NCBI GenBank assembly: GCA_003153475.1
Contig: PLYT01000037.1
Location: forward strand, 1-39,326
Direction: 5' to 3'
DNA length: 39,326 nucleotides
Source: Betaproteobacteria bacterium
GTDB lineage: Bacteria > Pseudomonadota > Gammaproteobacteria > Burkholderiales > Casimicrobiaceae
The translations under genes were made by a program, and so were the position numbers. Shown here piece by piece: positions 1-8,352 of this stretch. The first letter of the stretch is position 1; each line of letters starts with the position of its first letter. The notes beneath the pieces were generated by a model that was not told where the DNA came from, ran no database searches, and saw only the letters and a program-made list of their open reading frames with translations.

Positions 1-1205
1 GCGAGCTCGGTGTACTCGTCGGCCACCAGCACGCTCACCTTGATCTCCGAGGTCGAGATGACCTGGATGTTTATCCCCTTGGCGGCCAGGGTCTCGAACA
101 TCTTGAGGGCGACGCCCGCGTGGCTGCGCATGCCGACTCCGATCACCGAGATCTTGGCGACCTTGGTGTCGGACTTGATCTCGGCAAACTTGAGATCGGC
201 CTTGGCGTTTTCCAGACGCTCCACGGCGCGCGCCAGATCGGCCCGCGGCACGGTGAAGGTGATGTCGGTCGAACTGCCGTCGAGCGACACGTTCTGCACG
301 ATCATGTCGACGTTGATGTTGGCGACCGCCAGCGGCCCGAAGATCGCGGCGGCGACGCCGGGGCGATCGGCCACGCGCGTCACGGTGATCTTGGCTTCGT
401 CCTTGGAGAAGGCGATGCCGCTCACGACAGACTTTTCCAATCCCTGGGACATGATCTCTTCCTCGTCCACAACAAGCGTGCCCGGCAGATCGCTGCCCAG
501 TGCCGCGTCGAATGACGACAGCACCTGCACGCGCACATGATGATTCATCGCCAGCTCGACCGAGCGTGTCTGCAGGACCTTCGAGCCCTGCGACGCCATC
601 TCGAGCATCTCTTCGTAAGTCACGCGGTCGATCTTCTTCGCCTTCTCGACGATGCGCGGATCGGTCGTGTAGACGCCGTCGACGTCGGTGTAGATCTGGC
701 ATTCGTCGGCGGCAAGCGCGGCCGCCAGTGCGACGCCTGATGTGTCGGACCCGCCGCGGCCCAGCGTCGTGATGTTGCCGTCGGCATCGACGCCCTGAAA
801 GCCGGCAACGATCACCACCATGCCTTCCGCAAGATCGCGCCGGATGCGCTCTTCGTCGATTTTCAGGATGCGCGCTTTGGTGAACGCGCTGTCGGTCAGC
901 ACGCGCACCTGGCCGCCGGTGTAGCTCTTGGCCTGCAGCCCGAGCTGGTGCAAGGCGATCGCCAGCAAGCCAATGGTCACCTGCTCGCCGGTTGCGGCGA
1001 CGACGTCGAGCTCGCGGGGATCGGGGTTCGGTGCGAGCTCGCGCGCCAGCGCAAGCAGCCGGTTGGTTTCGCCGCTCATCGCCGACGGCACGACGACCAG
1101 CTTGTGACCCGCCCGGTGGAAATAAGCGACCCGCCTCGCCACATTGCGGATCCGCTCGATGCTGCCGACCGAGGTGCCGCCGTACTTCTGGACGATCAGC
1201 GCCAT
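1..1205 (-). CDS. lysC: Aspartate kinase (C-terminus cut by window edge)
   Basis: Catalyses ATP-dependent phosphorylation of L-aspartate, the first step of the aspartate pathway to lysine, threonine, methionine and diaminopimelate. The protein starts [15 protein letters not shown], the conserved N-terminal nucleotide/aspartate-binding motif with Lys7. The amino-acid-kinase domain continues to about residue 235 and includes a [16 protein letters not shown] stretch. Two ACT regulatory modules follow (roughly 265-330 and 340 onward), the usual site of lysine/threonine feedback. About 401 codons are present; related monofunctional enzymes are about 405-420 residues, so only a few residues are missing. 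ATG at 1203-1205 is preceded by GGAAGG with 5 nt spacing. It lies 52 bp after fabF on the same strand, an unusual partner for a fatty-acid operon, and that gap contains an inverted repeat covering the ribosome site. Confidence 0.95.
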   Translation of the reverse strand, partial: MALIVQKYGGTSVGSIERIRNVARRVAYFHRAGHKLVVVPSAMSGETNRLLALARELAPNPDPRELDVVAATGEQVTIGLLAIALHQLGLQAKSYTGGQVRVLTDSAFTKARILKIDEERIRRDLAEGMVVIVAGFQGVDADGNITTLGRGGSDTSGVALAAALAADECQIYTDVDGVYTTDPRIVEKAKKIDRVTYEEMLEMASQGSKVLQTRSVELAMNHHVRVQVLSSFDAALGSDLPGTLVVDEEEIMSQGLEKSVVSGIAFSKDEAKITVTRVADRPGVAAAIFGPLAVANINVDMIVQNVSLDGSSTDITFTVPRADLARAVERLENAKADLKFAEIKSDTKVAKISVIGVGMRSHAGVALKMFETLAAKGINIQVISTSEIKVSVLVADEYTEL

Positions 1206-1206
1206 C

Positions 1207-1257
1207 GCAGCCTTCCGTCAGCGGCACGCGCCCGGCCGCAATGCGCGCGCAGGCTGC
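1207..1257 (-). promoter_or_regulatory. Stem-loop over the lysC ribosome-binding site
   Basis: In the 52 bp between the fabF stop and the lysC ATG, a 7-bp perfect inverted repeat (GCAGCCT at 1251-1257 and AGGCTGC at 1207-1213, read on minus) encloses a second GC-rich arm pair (GCGCGC/GCGCGT). The 3' arm overlaps the GGAAGG Shine-Dalgarno (1211-1216). Folding would therefore hide the lysC start. Whether it acts as an attenuator, a weak terminator or nothing is inference. It lacks a U-tract and does not resemble the lysine riboswitch, which is far longer. Confidence 0.4.
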
Positions 1258-2496
1258 TCACGGCAGCCGAAAGACGAGTGTCGCGTTCGTGCCGCCGAAG
1301 CCGAACGAATTCGACAGCGCGGCGCGGATTTTCATCCTGCGCGCCTCGTTCGGCACGAAGTCGAGATCGCAACGCGGGTCGCGGTTGAACAGGTTGGCGG
1401 TCGGTGGCGCGACCTGGTCGCGCAAGGCAAGCACGGTAAAAACGGCCTCGATCCCGCCGGCGGCGCCCAACAGATGGCCGGTCATCGATTTGGTCGACGA
1501 TACCGCCAGCCGCGACGCATGATCGCCGAAGCAGCGCTTGACCGCGACGCATTCGGCGACGTCGCCAAGTTGCGTCGACGTGCCGTGTGCGTTGATGTAG
1601 TCAATATCGCGCACGTCGAGCTCGGCGTTCTTCAATGCATTGGTCATGCTGCGCGCGGCACCGGATCCATCCTCGGGCGGCGCCGTGATGTGGTGCGCGT
1701 CGGCCGACATGCCGTAGCCAGCCAGCTCGCAATAGATCCTCGCGCCGCGCGCCTTGGCGTGCTCGAGCTCCTCGAGCACCAGCACCCCCGAGCCTTCGCC
1801 GAGGACGAAGCCGTCGCGGTCGATGTCCCACGGCCGGCTCGCCGTCGCGGGGTCGTCGTTGCGATGCGACAACGCGCGCGCGGCGCAGAAGCCGCCGATA
1901 CCCAGCGGACTGACCGTCCCTTCGGCGCCGCCGGCAACCATGATGTCGGCGTCGCCGTATTCGATCAGGCGCGCCGCCTCGCCGAGGCTGTGGTTGGCCG
2001 ACGAACAGGCGCTGACGGTGGCGAGGTTCGGGCCCTGGTAGCCGTAATGAATCGACACCAAGCCCGCGATCATGTTGATGATCGATCCCGGCACGAAGAA
2101 CGGCGAGATCTTGCGCAGTCCGCTCTCGAGATAGGCATTGTGCGTGTCCTCGATCATTGGCAGGCCACCGATGCCCGAGCCGATGCAAACCCCGACGCGC
2201 TCGAGGTTGCCGCCATACCCATCGAGCCCGGCGTCGGTGACCGCCTGCATCGTGGCGACCTGCCCGTAGTGAACGAACCGGTCGTAGCGGCGCACGTCTT
2301 TGCCCGAAAGGTACTTGGTGACGTCGAAGTCCTTGACCTCACCCGCGATGCGCGAAGGAAAGGCGCTGGCGTCGAAGCGTGTGATCGCGACGATACCGGA
2401 CCGGCAGGCAAGGATGTTCTCCCACGCGACCGCCACGCCGGTGCCGACCGGCGACACGATACCTATTCCGGTGACTGCAACACGGCGTCTGGACAT
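1258..2496 (-). CDS. fabF: Beta-ketoacyl-ACP synthase II
   Basis: Condensing enzyme of type II fatty-acid synthesis: it elongates acyl-ACP with malonyl-ACP in the cytosol and is important for the C16:1 to C18:1 step. The 412-residue length matches FabF. The thiolase-fold Cys-His-His triad is visible as Cys164 (TVSACSSANHS), His304 (NAHGTST) and His341 (KSMTGHLLGAAG). The N-terminus RRRVAVTGIGIVSPVG is typical, so ATG at 2494-2496 is taken as the start, although no strong Shine-Dalgarno precedes it. It is the last fab gene of the cluster, 114 bp behind acpP, and that gap carries folded RNA. In several betaproteobacteria an rpoE/rse operon follows fabF; here lysC follows. Confidence 0.96.
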   Translation of the reverse strand: MSRRRVAVTGIGIVSPVGTGVAVAWENILACRSGIVAITRFDASAFPSRIAGEVKDFDVTKYLSGKDVRRYDRFVHYGQVATMQAVTDAGLDGYGGNLERVGVCIGSGIGGLPMIEDTHNAYLESGLRKISPFFVPGSIINMIAGLVSIHYGYQGPNLATVSACSSANHSLGEAARLIEYGDADIMVAGGAEGTVSPLGIGGFCAARALSHRNDDPATASRPWDIDRDGFVLGEGSGVLVLEELEHAKARGARIYCELAGYGMSADAHHITAPPEDGSGAARSMTNALKNAELDVRDIDYINAHGTSTQLGDVAECVAVKRCFGDHASRLAVSSTKSMTGHLLGAAGGIEAVFTVLALRDQVAPPTANLFNRDPRCDLDFVPNEARRMKIRAALSNSFGFGGTNATLVFRLP

Positions 2497-2555
2497 GAGC
2501 TGATCGTGAATGGGCGGACCGGCATGCGGTCGCGCTCCGCTCGCGCGGAAGACTG

Positions 2556-2599
2556 CCGGGCCGCCGGAGCGAGACTGGATGCCGCTCTCGGCCGCCCGG
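2556..2599 (-). terminator. Intercistronic hairpin acpP/fabF (attenuator or mRNA stabiliser)
   Basis: On minus, CCGGGC (2594-2599) pairs with GCCCGG (2556-2561), and inside them CGAGA (2586-2590) pairs with TCTCG (2570-2574). A second GC-rich inverted repeat lies just downstream (about 2530-2547). There is no T-run, so this is not a classic intrinsic terminator. A partial terminator or a 3' stabiliser for the acpP message would fit the far higher need for ACP than for FabF. Confidence 0.45.
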
Positions 2600-2610
2600 T
2601 GCGGGGGGTG

Positions 2611-2850
2611 CTACTTCTTCACGTGCGCGCCGACGTAATCGATCGCCTGCTGCACGGTAGTGATCTTCTCGGCGTCCTCGTCGGGAATCTCGGTTTCGAA
2701 CTCTTCTTCCAGCGCCATCACCAACTCGACCGTATCCAGCGAGTCCGCGCCCAGGTCGTCGACGAACGACGATTCGTTCTTGATCTCCGCTTCGTTGACA
2801 CCGAGTTGTTCTGCGACGATTTTCTTGACTCGCTGCTCTACGTTTTCCAT
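2611..2850 (-). CDS. acpP: Acyl carrier protein
   Basis: Small acidic carrier of growing acyl chains, used by all fab enzymes, PlsX and lipid A synthesis. It is 79 residues long. The 4'-phosphopantetheine attachment motif [12 protein letters not shown] puts the modified serine at Ser37 (Met counted), the standard position. The helix II recognition stretch is followed by the acidic [15 protein letters not shown] region. ATG at 2848-2850 is chosen because GGGAGGAGAG sits just upstream and the protein starts MENVEQRV like other ACPs; an in-frame ATG 33 bp upstream would add an untypical leader. It lies between fabG and fabF and has its own extended -10 promoter. Confidence 0.97.
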   Translation of the reverse strand: MENVEQRVKKIVAEQLGVNEAEIKNESSFVDDLGADSLDTVELVMALEEEFETEIPDEDAEKITTVQQAIDYVGAHVKK

Positions 2851-2892
2851 GCCTCTCCTCCCCTCACGGGACTTGAACTTCACAACATGCGG

Positions 2893-2920
2893 ATTTTACC
2901 AGATAGCGCCCATTTGCCAA
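2893..2920 (-). promoter_or_regulatory. Promoter of acpP (sigma-70, extended -10)
   Basis: Reading minus: -35 TTGGCA (2915-2920, 5/6 to consensus), a 16-bp spacer, and -10 TAAAAT (2893-2898, 5/6) preceded by TGG, giving an extended -10. The predicted transcript would start near 2886, leaving a leader of about 36 nt with a strong Shine-Dalgarno. It lies in the fabG-acpP gap. A dedicated acpP promoter inside the fab cluster is known in other bacteria. Confidence 0.75.
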
Positions 2921-2954
2921 AAAGACGATGACCGGCGTGCGGCCTCCCTCGGTG

Positions 2955-3698
2955 CTATTGCATGTACATCCCGCCGTTAACGTGTAGCGTGGCGCCGGTA
3001 ATGTAGCCGGCGCCAGCCGAGGCGAGAAATGCGACTGCGTGCGCGACGTCTTCGGGCACGCCGAGCCTGCCCAGCGGAATCCGCTCCACCAGCTTGTCGC
3101 GCTGCGCGTCCGCCAAGGAACGCGTCAGGTCGGTGTCGATGAAGCCGGGTGCGACGCAGTTGACAGTAATGTTGCGGCTGCCGACCTCCTGGGCCAGCGA
3201 CTTGGTGAATCCGATCAGCGCCGCCTTTGCGGCGGAGTAGTTGGTCTGGCCGGCGTTGCCGCTTACGCCGACAACCGAGCCGATATTGATAATTCGGCCG
3301 TAGCGCGCCTTCATCATGCCGCGCAGCACCGCTTTCGACAGGCGATAGACCGATTTGAGGTTAGTGTCGATGATCGCGTCCCAGTCCTCATCTTTCATGC
3401 GCAGCAGCAGATTGTCGCGGGTGATGCCGGCATTATTGACGAGTATCGCCACATCGCCGTAGCGCTGCTGGATCGCGCTGATCGTCGCTTCGGGCCCGCC
3501 CGCCTCGTTGACGTCGAGGCGCATGCCGGCACCGGCGTTGCCCTGCGCATTCAGGTAGGCGTCGATCGACGCCGCGCCGGCATCGGTCGTGGCCGTGCCG
3601 ACGACAATCGCACCGTCGCGGGCCAGCGCCTGCGCGATTGCCTTGCCGATGCCGCGGCTTGCACCGGTGACCAACGCCACGCTGCCGCCGTGTCCCAT
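2955..3698 (-). CDS. fabG: 3-oxoacyl-ACP reductase
   Basis: NADPH-dependent reduction of beta-ketoacyl-ACP to beta-hydroxyacyl-ACP in the fatty-acid elongation cycle. It is a classical short-chain dehydrogenase/reductase of 247 residues. The Rossmann motif TGASRGIG is at 11-18, followed by NNAG (88-91), and the catalytic tetrad is Asn113, Ser141, Tyr154 and Lys158 (YSAAK). The C-terminus ITGATLHVNGGMYMQ is the usual FabG ending. The start is 3 nt after the fabD stop, so it is surely cotranscribed and probably translationally coupled. Position between fabD and acpP supports the housekeeping FabG assignment over a generic SDR. Confidence 0.96.
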   Translation of the reverse strand: MGHGGSVALVTGASRGIGKAIAQALARDGAIVVGTATTDAGAASIDAYLNAQGNAGAGMRLDVNEAGGPEATISAIQQRYGDVAILVNNAGITRDNLLLRMKDEDWDAIIDTNLKSVYRLSKAVLRGMMKARYGRIINIGSVVGVSGNAGQTNYSAAKAALIGFTKSLAQEVGSRNITVNCVAPGFIDTDLTRSLADAQRDKLVERIPLGRLGVPEDVAHAVAFLASAGAGYITGATLHVNGGMYMQ

Positions 3699-3701
3699 CG
3701 C

Positions 3702-4637
3702 TCAGGCTGCCGCGACTGCGGCGAGCGCCGCCGTCAGCGCGTCGCCGTCGTTGGCCGGATACACGGCAAGCTCGGGCACCGTACGTTTTGCCAACCCGGT
3801 CAGCACGGTTCCTGGTCCGCATTCGACGATGTGCGTCACACCATCCGCGGCAAAAGCCCGCATCGTATCGGCCCAGCGCACGGGGCTGGCCGCCTGTCTC
3901 GCCAGCGCATCGCGGATCGCCCCGGGCGTCGAGGCGCTGCTGACATCGACATTGTGCAGAACCGGGATCGACGGCGCGCGTACATCGATCCGGGCAAGGT
4001 GGGCGGCGAGCCGCTCTGCCGCAGGCTTCAACAGCGAGCTGTGGAACGGTGCGCTGACCGGCAGCAGCAAACCGCGCTTCGCGCCGCGGGTCTTGGCGAG
4101 TGCGATCGCACGCTCGACCGCTTCGCGATGTCCGGCGATGACGATCTGCGCCGGCGCGTTGAAATTCACCGGTTCGACGACCTGGCCTTGCGCGGCCTCC
4201 GCGCAGACAGCGGTCAGCGTCGCGTCATCCAGCCCCATGATGGCGGCCATCGCGCCGGTGCCGACGGGCACGGCCTCCTGCATCGCTTGCGCGCGCAGAC
4301 GCACAAGCGGAAGCGCGTCCGCGAACGCGAGTGCACCGGCGACGACCAGGGCTGCATATTCACCGAGGCTGTGGCCGGCAGCGACGGCGGGCTCGGGACC
4401 GCCCGCCGCGCGCCACGCGCGATACAGCGCGACGTCAGCCGTCAGCAGTAGCGGCTGCGTATTGACGGTCCGGTTGATCTCTTCCGGCGGCCCGTCGGCG
4501 GCGAGCGCCCAGAGGTCCTGCGCGAGGACCTCGCCCGCTTCGGCGAATGTCTGCCGCACGGCGGGATGCGCGTCGTAGCCGGCCATCATGCCGACCGATT
4601 GCGATCCCTGTCCGGGAAATACCATCGCGAATTTCAT
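3702..4637 (-). CDS. fabD: Malonyl-CoA:ACP transacylase
   Basis: Transfers malonyl from CoA to ACP, supplying extender units for FabH and FabF. The start MKFAMVFPGQGSQSVGM is the family signature, which fixes ATG at 4635-4637; longer in-frame upstream starts would run into the end of fabH and add a non-family leader. It is 311 residues. The alpha/beta-hydrolase-like nucleophile elbow GHSLG places the catalytic serine at Ser90, and VSAPFHSSLL supplies the second catalytic histidine region. It lies 43 bp after fabH and 3 bp before fabG. The Shine-Dalgarno is weak, so coupling to fabH translation is possible. Confidence 0.96.
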   Translation of the reverse strand: MKFAMVFPGQGSQSVGMMAGYDAHPAVRQTFAEAGEVLAQDLWALAADGPPEEINRTVNTQPLLLTADVALYRAWRAAGGPEPAVAAGHSLGEYAALVVAGALAFADALPLVRLRAQAMQEAVPVGTGAMAAIMGLDDATLTAVCAEAAQGQVVEPVNFNAPAQIVIAGHREAVERAIALAKTRGAKRGLLLPVSAPFHSSLLKPAAERLAAHLARIDVRAPSIPVLHNVDVSSASTPGAIRDALARQAASPVRWADTMRAFAADGVTHIVECGPGTVLTGLAKRTVPELAVYPANDGDALTAALAAVAAA

Positions 4638-4680
4638 CGTTCGTCCGACGATCGCTGACATTGCGGCAAGCAGATGATCA

Positions 4681-5640
4681 TCAAATCCATCGCAGCAGAA
4701 CCGAGCCCCAGGTAAAACCGCCGCCGACGCCCAGCAGCATGACATGCTGACCCGGCCGGATCCGTCCGTCGCGCACCGCCACATCGAGGGCCAGCGGAAT
4801 CGATGCCGCCGATGTGTTGGCGTGCTCGCCGACGGTCGAGACCATGCGCTCGAGCGGCAGGCCGAGCTTTTTCATCGTCGCTTCCATGATACGGATATTC
4901 GCCTGATGCGGAATCACCCAATCGATGGCGTCCGCGGCCATGCCGGTTGCCGCCAGCGCTTCGTGCGCCGTTTCGGCGAGCACTTTCACCGCGAATTTGA
5001 ACACCGTGTGACCGTCCATCGTCAGGAGCGGCCTGCCGCTGACCGCGCCGTTGGCGACGGTGCCGGGAACCGACAGGATGTTGCGATAGCTGCCGTCGGC
5101 ATGCAGATGTGCGGACAGTATCCCTGGGCGTTCCGAAGGCACGAGCACGACGGCGCCGGCCCCGTCGCCGAACAGCACACAGGTGCCGCGATCGTTCCAG
5201 TCAATGATGCGCGAATAGATTTCGGCGCCGACGACCAGCGCGTTGCGCGCGCCGCCGCTGGCCACCATGCGATCGGCGATCGACAGCGCGTAGACGAAAC
5301 CGCAGCACACCGCCTGGACGTCGAACGCCGGACCGTTCTTCACGCCGAGCTTGTCCTGCAATATGCAAGCGGTCGACGGAAATACCATGTCGGGGGTCGT
5401 CGTCGCCACGATGATGAGGTCGACCTCGTCGGACGCGATTCCCGCTGCAGCCAGCGCGCGTTGCGCGGCGACCAGCGCGAGGTCGCTCGTCTGCTCGGCT
5501 GGGGCCGCAATGTGGCGCTGGCGAATGCCAGTGCGCGTTCGCACCCACTCGTCGTCGGTGTCGATCCGCTGTGCGAGATCGGCGTTGGTCAGGACCTGCG
5601 CCGGCAGATAGCCGCCGGTCCCGGCGATGCGGCTATGCAT
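4681..5640 (-). CDS. fabH: Beta-ketoacyl-ACP synthase III
   Basis: Initiates fatty-acid synthesis by condensing acetyl-CoA with malonyl-ACP. It has 319 residues starting [13 protein letters not shown]. The catalytic Cys112 is in the stretch [13 protein letters not shown], the histidine in [11 protein letters not shown] and the asparagine in [11 protein letters not shown] complete the Cys-His-Asn triad, and [10 protein letters not shown] closes the protein. The start at 5638-5640 is preferred because the family N-terminus begins there. It overlaps the plsX stop by 8 bp, which suggests translational coupling between phospholipid and fatty-acid initiation. Cys112 is followed by a second Cys, where the E. 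coli enzyme has Ala. Confidence 0.96.
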   Translation of the reverse strand: MHSRIAGTGGYLPAQVLTNADLAQRIDTDDEWVRTRTGIRQRHIAAPAEQTSDLALVAAQRALAAAGIASDEVDLIIVATTTPDMVFPSTACILQDKLGVKNGPAFDVQAVCCGFVYALSIADRMVASGGARNALVVGAEIYSRIIDWNDRGTCVLFGDGAGAVVLVPSERPGILSAHLHADGSYRNILSVPGTVANGAVSGRPLLTMDGHTVFKFAVKVLAETAHEALAATGMAADAIDWVIPHQANIRIMEATMKKLGLPLERMVSTVGEHANTSAASIPLALDVAVRDGRIRPGQHVMLLGVGGGFTWGSVLLRWI

Positions 5641-6715
5641 CGACGATCGGCACCGAGCTGGGGCCGCCGGAAACGGGCGCCGGAACCGGCATCGCCGCGA
5701 GCCGGCGCGCAATGCGCTCGAGCACGCCGTTCGCGGCCTCCGCGTACGCCTTCTGCAAAGCGTGCTGGAACGCAAACACGTCGGCCGAGCCGTGGCTCTT
5801 GACCACGATGCCCTTGAGGCCGATCAGCGTGGCGCCGTTGTAGCGTCGCGGATCGACCCGTCGCTTGAACGCCTTGATCGCCGGCAGCGCAAACACCACC
5901 AGGAGCTTGCGCAGCGGATTGCGCGTGAATTCCTCGCGCAGGAAGTCCGAAAGCATCAGCGCCAGGCCTTCCGAGGTTTTCAGTGCGACGTTGCCGACGA
6001 AGCCGTCGCAAACGATGACATCGACCGTCCCCTTGTAGATGTCGTTGCCTTCGACGTTGCCGTAATAGTTGAGGTCCGACGCCTTCAATAGCTCCGCCGT
6101 CTGCTTGACCACGTCGTTGCCCTTGATGTCCTCTTCGCCGATATTAAGCAGGCCGACCGTCGGGCGCTCGATGCCGTCAACCGCGGCGACCAGCGCGCTG
6201 CCCATGATGGCGAATTGCATCAGCTGCTCGGGAGTGCAATTGACGTTGGCGCCCAGATCGAGCGCGGTCGTGACGCCGGTGCGCGTCGGGAGCTGCGATG
6301 CGATCGCCGGGCGGTCGATGCCGGGCAGGGTTTTCAGCACGAAGCGGGAGATCGCCATCAGCGCCCCGGTATTGCCGGCGGATACGCAGGCCTGCGCGGC
6401 GCCGTCCTTCACCAGGTTGATGGCGACGCGCATCGACGAGTCCTTCTTGCGACGCAATGCATCGGCGGGCGGCTCGTGCATCTCGACCACTTCGCTCGCC
6501 GCCTGCACGGTGACGCGGTCGATGGCCCTCGTCCGCTTCGCGGCCAGCGCCTGGCGCACTTCGTTCTCGCGGCCGACCAGGATCACTCTTGCCCTGGGCG
6601 TCTTGGCGAGAAACGCGAGCGCTGCGGCGACCGTCACCGGCGGCCCATGGTCGCCGCCCATCGTGTCGACAGCAACGGTGATTACGTCGCCCCTGGCGTC
6701 GGGCGGGGCCGCCAT
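5633..6715 (-). CDS. plsX: Phosphate acyltransferase
   Basis: Makes acyl-phosphate from acyl-ACP for PlsY, the first committed step of phosphatidic acid synthesis; peripheral to the inner membrane. The signature [12 protein letters not shown] lies near the N-terminus and is followed by conserved blocks [29 protein letters not shown] and [11 protein letters not shown]. Two starts are possible: ATG at 6713-6715 (360 residues, preceded by GGGTGGGACGA) and ATG at 6764-6766 (377 residues). The shorter is closer to the usual length of about 340-350 and is chosen. It is downstream of rpmF and overlaps fabH by 8 bp. Confidence 0.94.
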   Translation of the reverse strand: MAAPPDARGDVITVAVDTMGGDHGPPVTVAAALAFLAKTPRARVILVGRENEVRQALAAKRTRAIDRVTVQAASEVVEMHEPPADALRRKKDSSMRVAINLVKDGAAQACVSAGNTGALMAISRFVLKTLPGIDRPAIASQLPTRTGVTTALDLGANVNCTPEQLMQFAIMGSALVAAVDGIERPTVGLLNIGEEDIKGNDVVKQTAELLKASDLNYYGNVEGNDIYKGTVDVIVCDGFVGNVALKTSEGLALMLSDFLREEFTRNPLRKLLVVFALPAIKAFKRRVDPRRYNGATLIGLKGIVVKSHGSADVFAFQHALQKAYAEAANGVLERIARRLAAMPVPAPVSGGPSSVPIVDA

Positions 6716-6797
6716 TCGTCCCACCCGCGTGCCGTGCCGGTCCGCCCGGGTCGCGCTTCCTCTCATCGTAGTGCCGGACCCGGGACGCGTGGGCCGC

Positions 6798-6980
6798 TTA
6801 TTCGTCGGCTTTGGTCTTGACTACTTTTTTGCCGCGATAGTAGCCGCTCGGGCTGATGTGGTGGCGAAGGTGGACCTCGCCGCTGACCGGTTCGACCGCG
6901 AGCGGTGGCTTCGGAAGAAAATCATGGGCGCGATGCATGCCGCGCTTCGACGCTGACTTCTTGTTCTGCTGGACAGCCAT
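6798..6980 (-). CDS. rpmF: 50S ribosomal protein L32
   Basis: Small basic protein of the large ribosomal subunit, 60 residues, beginning [20 protein letters not shown], the conserved L32 N-terminus. It has no cysteines, so it is the zinc-free form. ATG at 6978-6980 is chosen on family alignment; an upstream in-frame ATG would add 23 untypical residues. It sits between yceD and plsX, the widespread yceD-rpmF-plsX arrangement that links ribosome and membrane synthesis. Gaps of about 87 and 82 bp flank it. Confidence 0.96.
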   Translation of the reverse strand: MAVQQNKKSASKRGMHRAHDFLPKPPLAVEPVSGEVHLRHHISPSGYYRGKKVVKTKADE

Positions 6981-7067
6981 TGCCTGTGACTCCTCAAAGA
7001 TTCGGTCGGTACAAAGAAACGGTTTCCCGCCTCCTCGAAACTGCTGCAAGCGTCCCGCCGGCGTTGC

Positions 7068-7595
7068 TCAATCAGGATTGCGCCCCTTCAATGCTGCCAA
7101 TCCGGCGAATGGCGAGAGCTTCCCGTCATCTGCCATCGGACGGCGCGCCGCTGCACATTCTTCCTCGCCGTGGCGCGGCGACAACGGAAGCGACAACAAC
7201 AGCTCATCCTCGACCAGGTTGCGTGGATCGAGCGTCGCGTTCGCCAGCACGACCTCGGTCTCTTCCACATCCAGCCGCGCCAGCTCGGCTTCGTCGCGGG
7301 CAAGCAGCAAGTCCGTCGTCTGCGCCACCGGCGCCACGAACGGCTGCAGGCAGCGCTGGCATACCAGCGGGACCGCGCCGTCGAGCCGCACCGTCAACAA
7401 AGGCCGCGCTGCCGCGTCGCGCCCGCCGGTGATCCGCCATGCGATCGGCGCCGCGTCGGCACCTGCCGCCAGGTGATCGGCGGCCCGAGGCAATGTCCGC
7501 GCGTCGAGCTCCCCCGCCAGCTTGCCGCCTTCAGCCGACAATTCAAAGGCATCGAAGCGCCCGTGCGCGCCGGCGTCAGTCGTCCGAGTCGCCAT
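7068..7595 (-). CDS. yceD: YceD/DUF177 family 23S rRNA accumulation protein
   Basis: Member of the DUF177/YceD family, which in bacteria and plants is needed for normal 23S rRNA accumulation; the biochemical role is not settled. The protein has 175 residues and the family's CxxC pair at Cys79/Cys82 (PLVCQRCLQPF), followed by the acidic middle and the conserved LVEDELLLSLPLSPRH segment. It is cotranscribed with rpmF in most proteobacteria, as here. ATG at 7593-7595 is the start giving the normal family length. The bases directly before it are an 11-bp triple repeat with no clear Shine-Dalgarno. The frame stays open upstream, but that part is not family-like and would overlap the opposite-strand maf. 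Confidence 0.9.
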   Translation of the reverse strand: MATRTTDAGAHGRFDAFELSAEGGKLAGELDARTLPRAADHLAAGADAAPIAWRITGGRDAAARPLLTVRLDGAVPLVCQRCLQPFVAPVAQTTDLLLARDEAELARLDVEETEVVLANATLDPRNLVEDELLLSLPLSPRHGEEECAAARRPMADDGKLSPFAGLAALKGRNPD

Positions 7596-7597
7596 CT

Positions 7598-7630
7598 GGG
7601 TTAGCCCTGGGTTGGCCCTGGGTTGGCCTA
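7598..7630. repeat. 11-bp tandem repeat, three copies, in yceD leader
   Basis: Plus strand GGGTTRGCCCT is repeated three times head to tail (7598-7608, 7609-7619, 7620-7630; the last copy ends in A). It lies 2 bp outside the yceD start codon, between the divergent yceD and maf genes. Read on minus it gives AGGGCCAACCC-type units directly before the ATG, in place of a purine-rich ribosome site. Function unknown; such repeats can change copy number. Confidence 0.85.
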
Positions 7631-7686
7631 TTGGCCGGCAAAGACCGCATCCGGCGCCACAGCCGGCCGCGGTAGATGGCCCGGCC

Positions 7687-7714
7687 GTTACAGGCAGGAC
7701 AAACGTTGCATAAT
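7687..7714 (+). promoter_or_regulatory. Candidate promoter of the maf operon
   Basis: -10 CATAAT (7709-7714, 5/6) with a weak -35 GTTACA (7687-7692, 4/6) and a 16-bp spacer. Transcription would begin about 11 nt before the GTG start of maf, leaving almost no leader. Prediction from hexamer match only. Confidence 0.4.
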
Positions 7715-7731
7715 AGCCGGCTTGGCCCCGA

Positions 7732-8352
7732 GTGTCAAAGAAAACTGTGAAAACAACAACTTCGCCCCGCGCCGCGCGTGCGCTGGTGCTCGCCTCGGCC
7801 TCGACGTATCGCAAGGCACTGCTCGAGCGGCTGGGCATCCCATTCACGGTTGCCGTGCCGGCTATCGACGAATCGCCGAATCCGGACGAAGCGCCGGCCG
7901 ATACTGCCGTTAGGCTGGCGGAGGCCAAAGCGCGCGCCGTGGCGAACGCCCATCCGGACGCGTTGATCGTCGGTTCCGACCAGGTCGCGGATTTTCAGGG
8001 CACAGCCATCGGCAAGCCACGCGACGCTGCCGAGGCGCTCGAACAGCTACGGGCGATGCAGGGACATACGATCGTCTTTCATACCGGCTTGGCACTCCTC
8101 GACGCGCGCAGCGGGCGTTGTCGCCGGGCGCTGGTCGACGTCGCCAGCACCTTTCGACAGTTTGGCGATGCGGCGCTCCAAGACTATCTCGCGCGCGACC
8201 AGCCGTACGATTGCGCCGGATCGGTCAGGATCGAAGCGCTTGGCATCGCCCTGTTCACGCGCGTCGCCAGCGATGATCCGACGGCATTGATCGGCCTGCC
8301 GCTGATCCGGCTGACCGATATGCTGATCGCCGAAGGCCTGCAGCCGCTGTGA
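7732..8352 (+). CDS. maf: Maf/YceF-family nucleoside triphosphate pyrophosphatase
   Basis: Maf proteins hydrolyse nucleoside triphosphates to monophosphates and are thought to remove non-canonical or modified nucleotides; the YceF subgroup prefers 7-methyl-GTP. The 206-residue protein shows the signature LVLASASTYRKALLERLGIPF near the N-terminus, conserved GSDQVADFQGTAIGKP in the middle and YDCAGSVRIEALGIALF near the C-terminus. Position next to yceD-rpmF and the conserved GS(D)QVA block favour the YceF subgroup over the dTTP/UTP-type YhdE. The start is GTG at 7732-7734 with no Shine-Dalgarno; a second GTG at 7747 is possible. The stop overlaps the next gene's GTG by 4 bp (GTGA). Confidence 0.92.
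   Translation: MSKKTVKTTTSPRAARALVLASASTYRKALLERLGIPFTVAVPAIDESPNPDEAPADTAVRLAEAKARAVANAHPDALIVGSDQVADFQGTAIGKPRDAAEALEQLRAMQGHTIVFHTGLALLDARSGRCRRALVDVASTFRQFGDAALQDYLARDQPYDCAGSVRIEALGIALFTRVASDDPTALIGLPLIRLTDMLIAEGLQPL

Noticed and set aside
1206..1257. Lysine riboswitch before lysC
   Set aside because: The gap is only 52 bp, far too short for the lysine aptamer, and its conserved core is absent.
1144..2931. 595-codon open frame on plus opposite fabF and acpP
   Set aside because: Composition is Arg/Ala/Gly/Asp-rich with no domain, and it runs antisense through two clear genes; long antisense frames are normal at this GC content.
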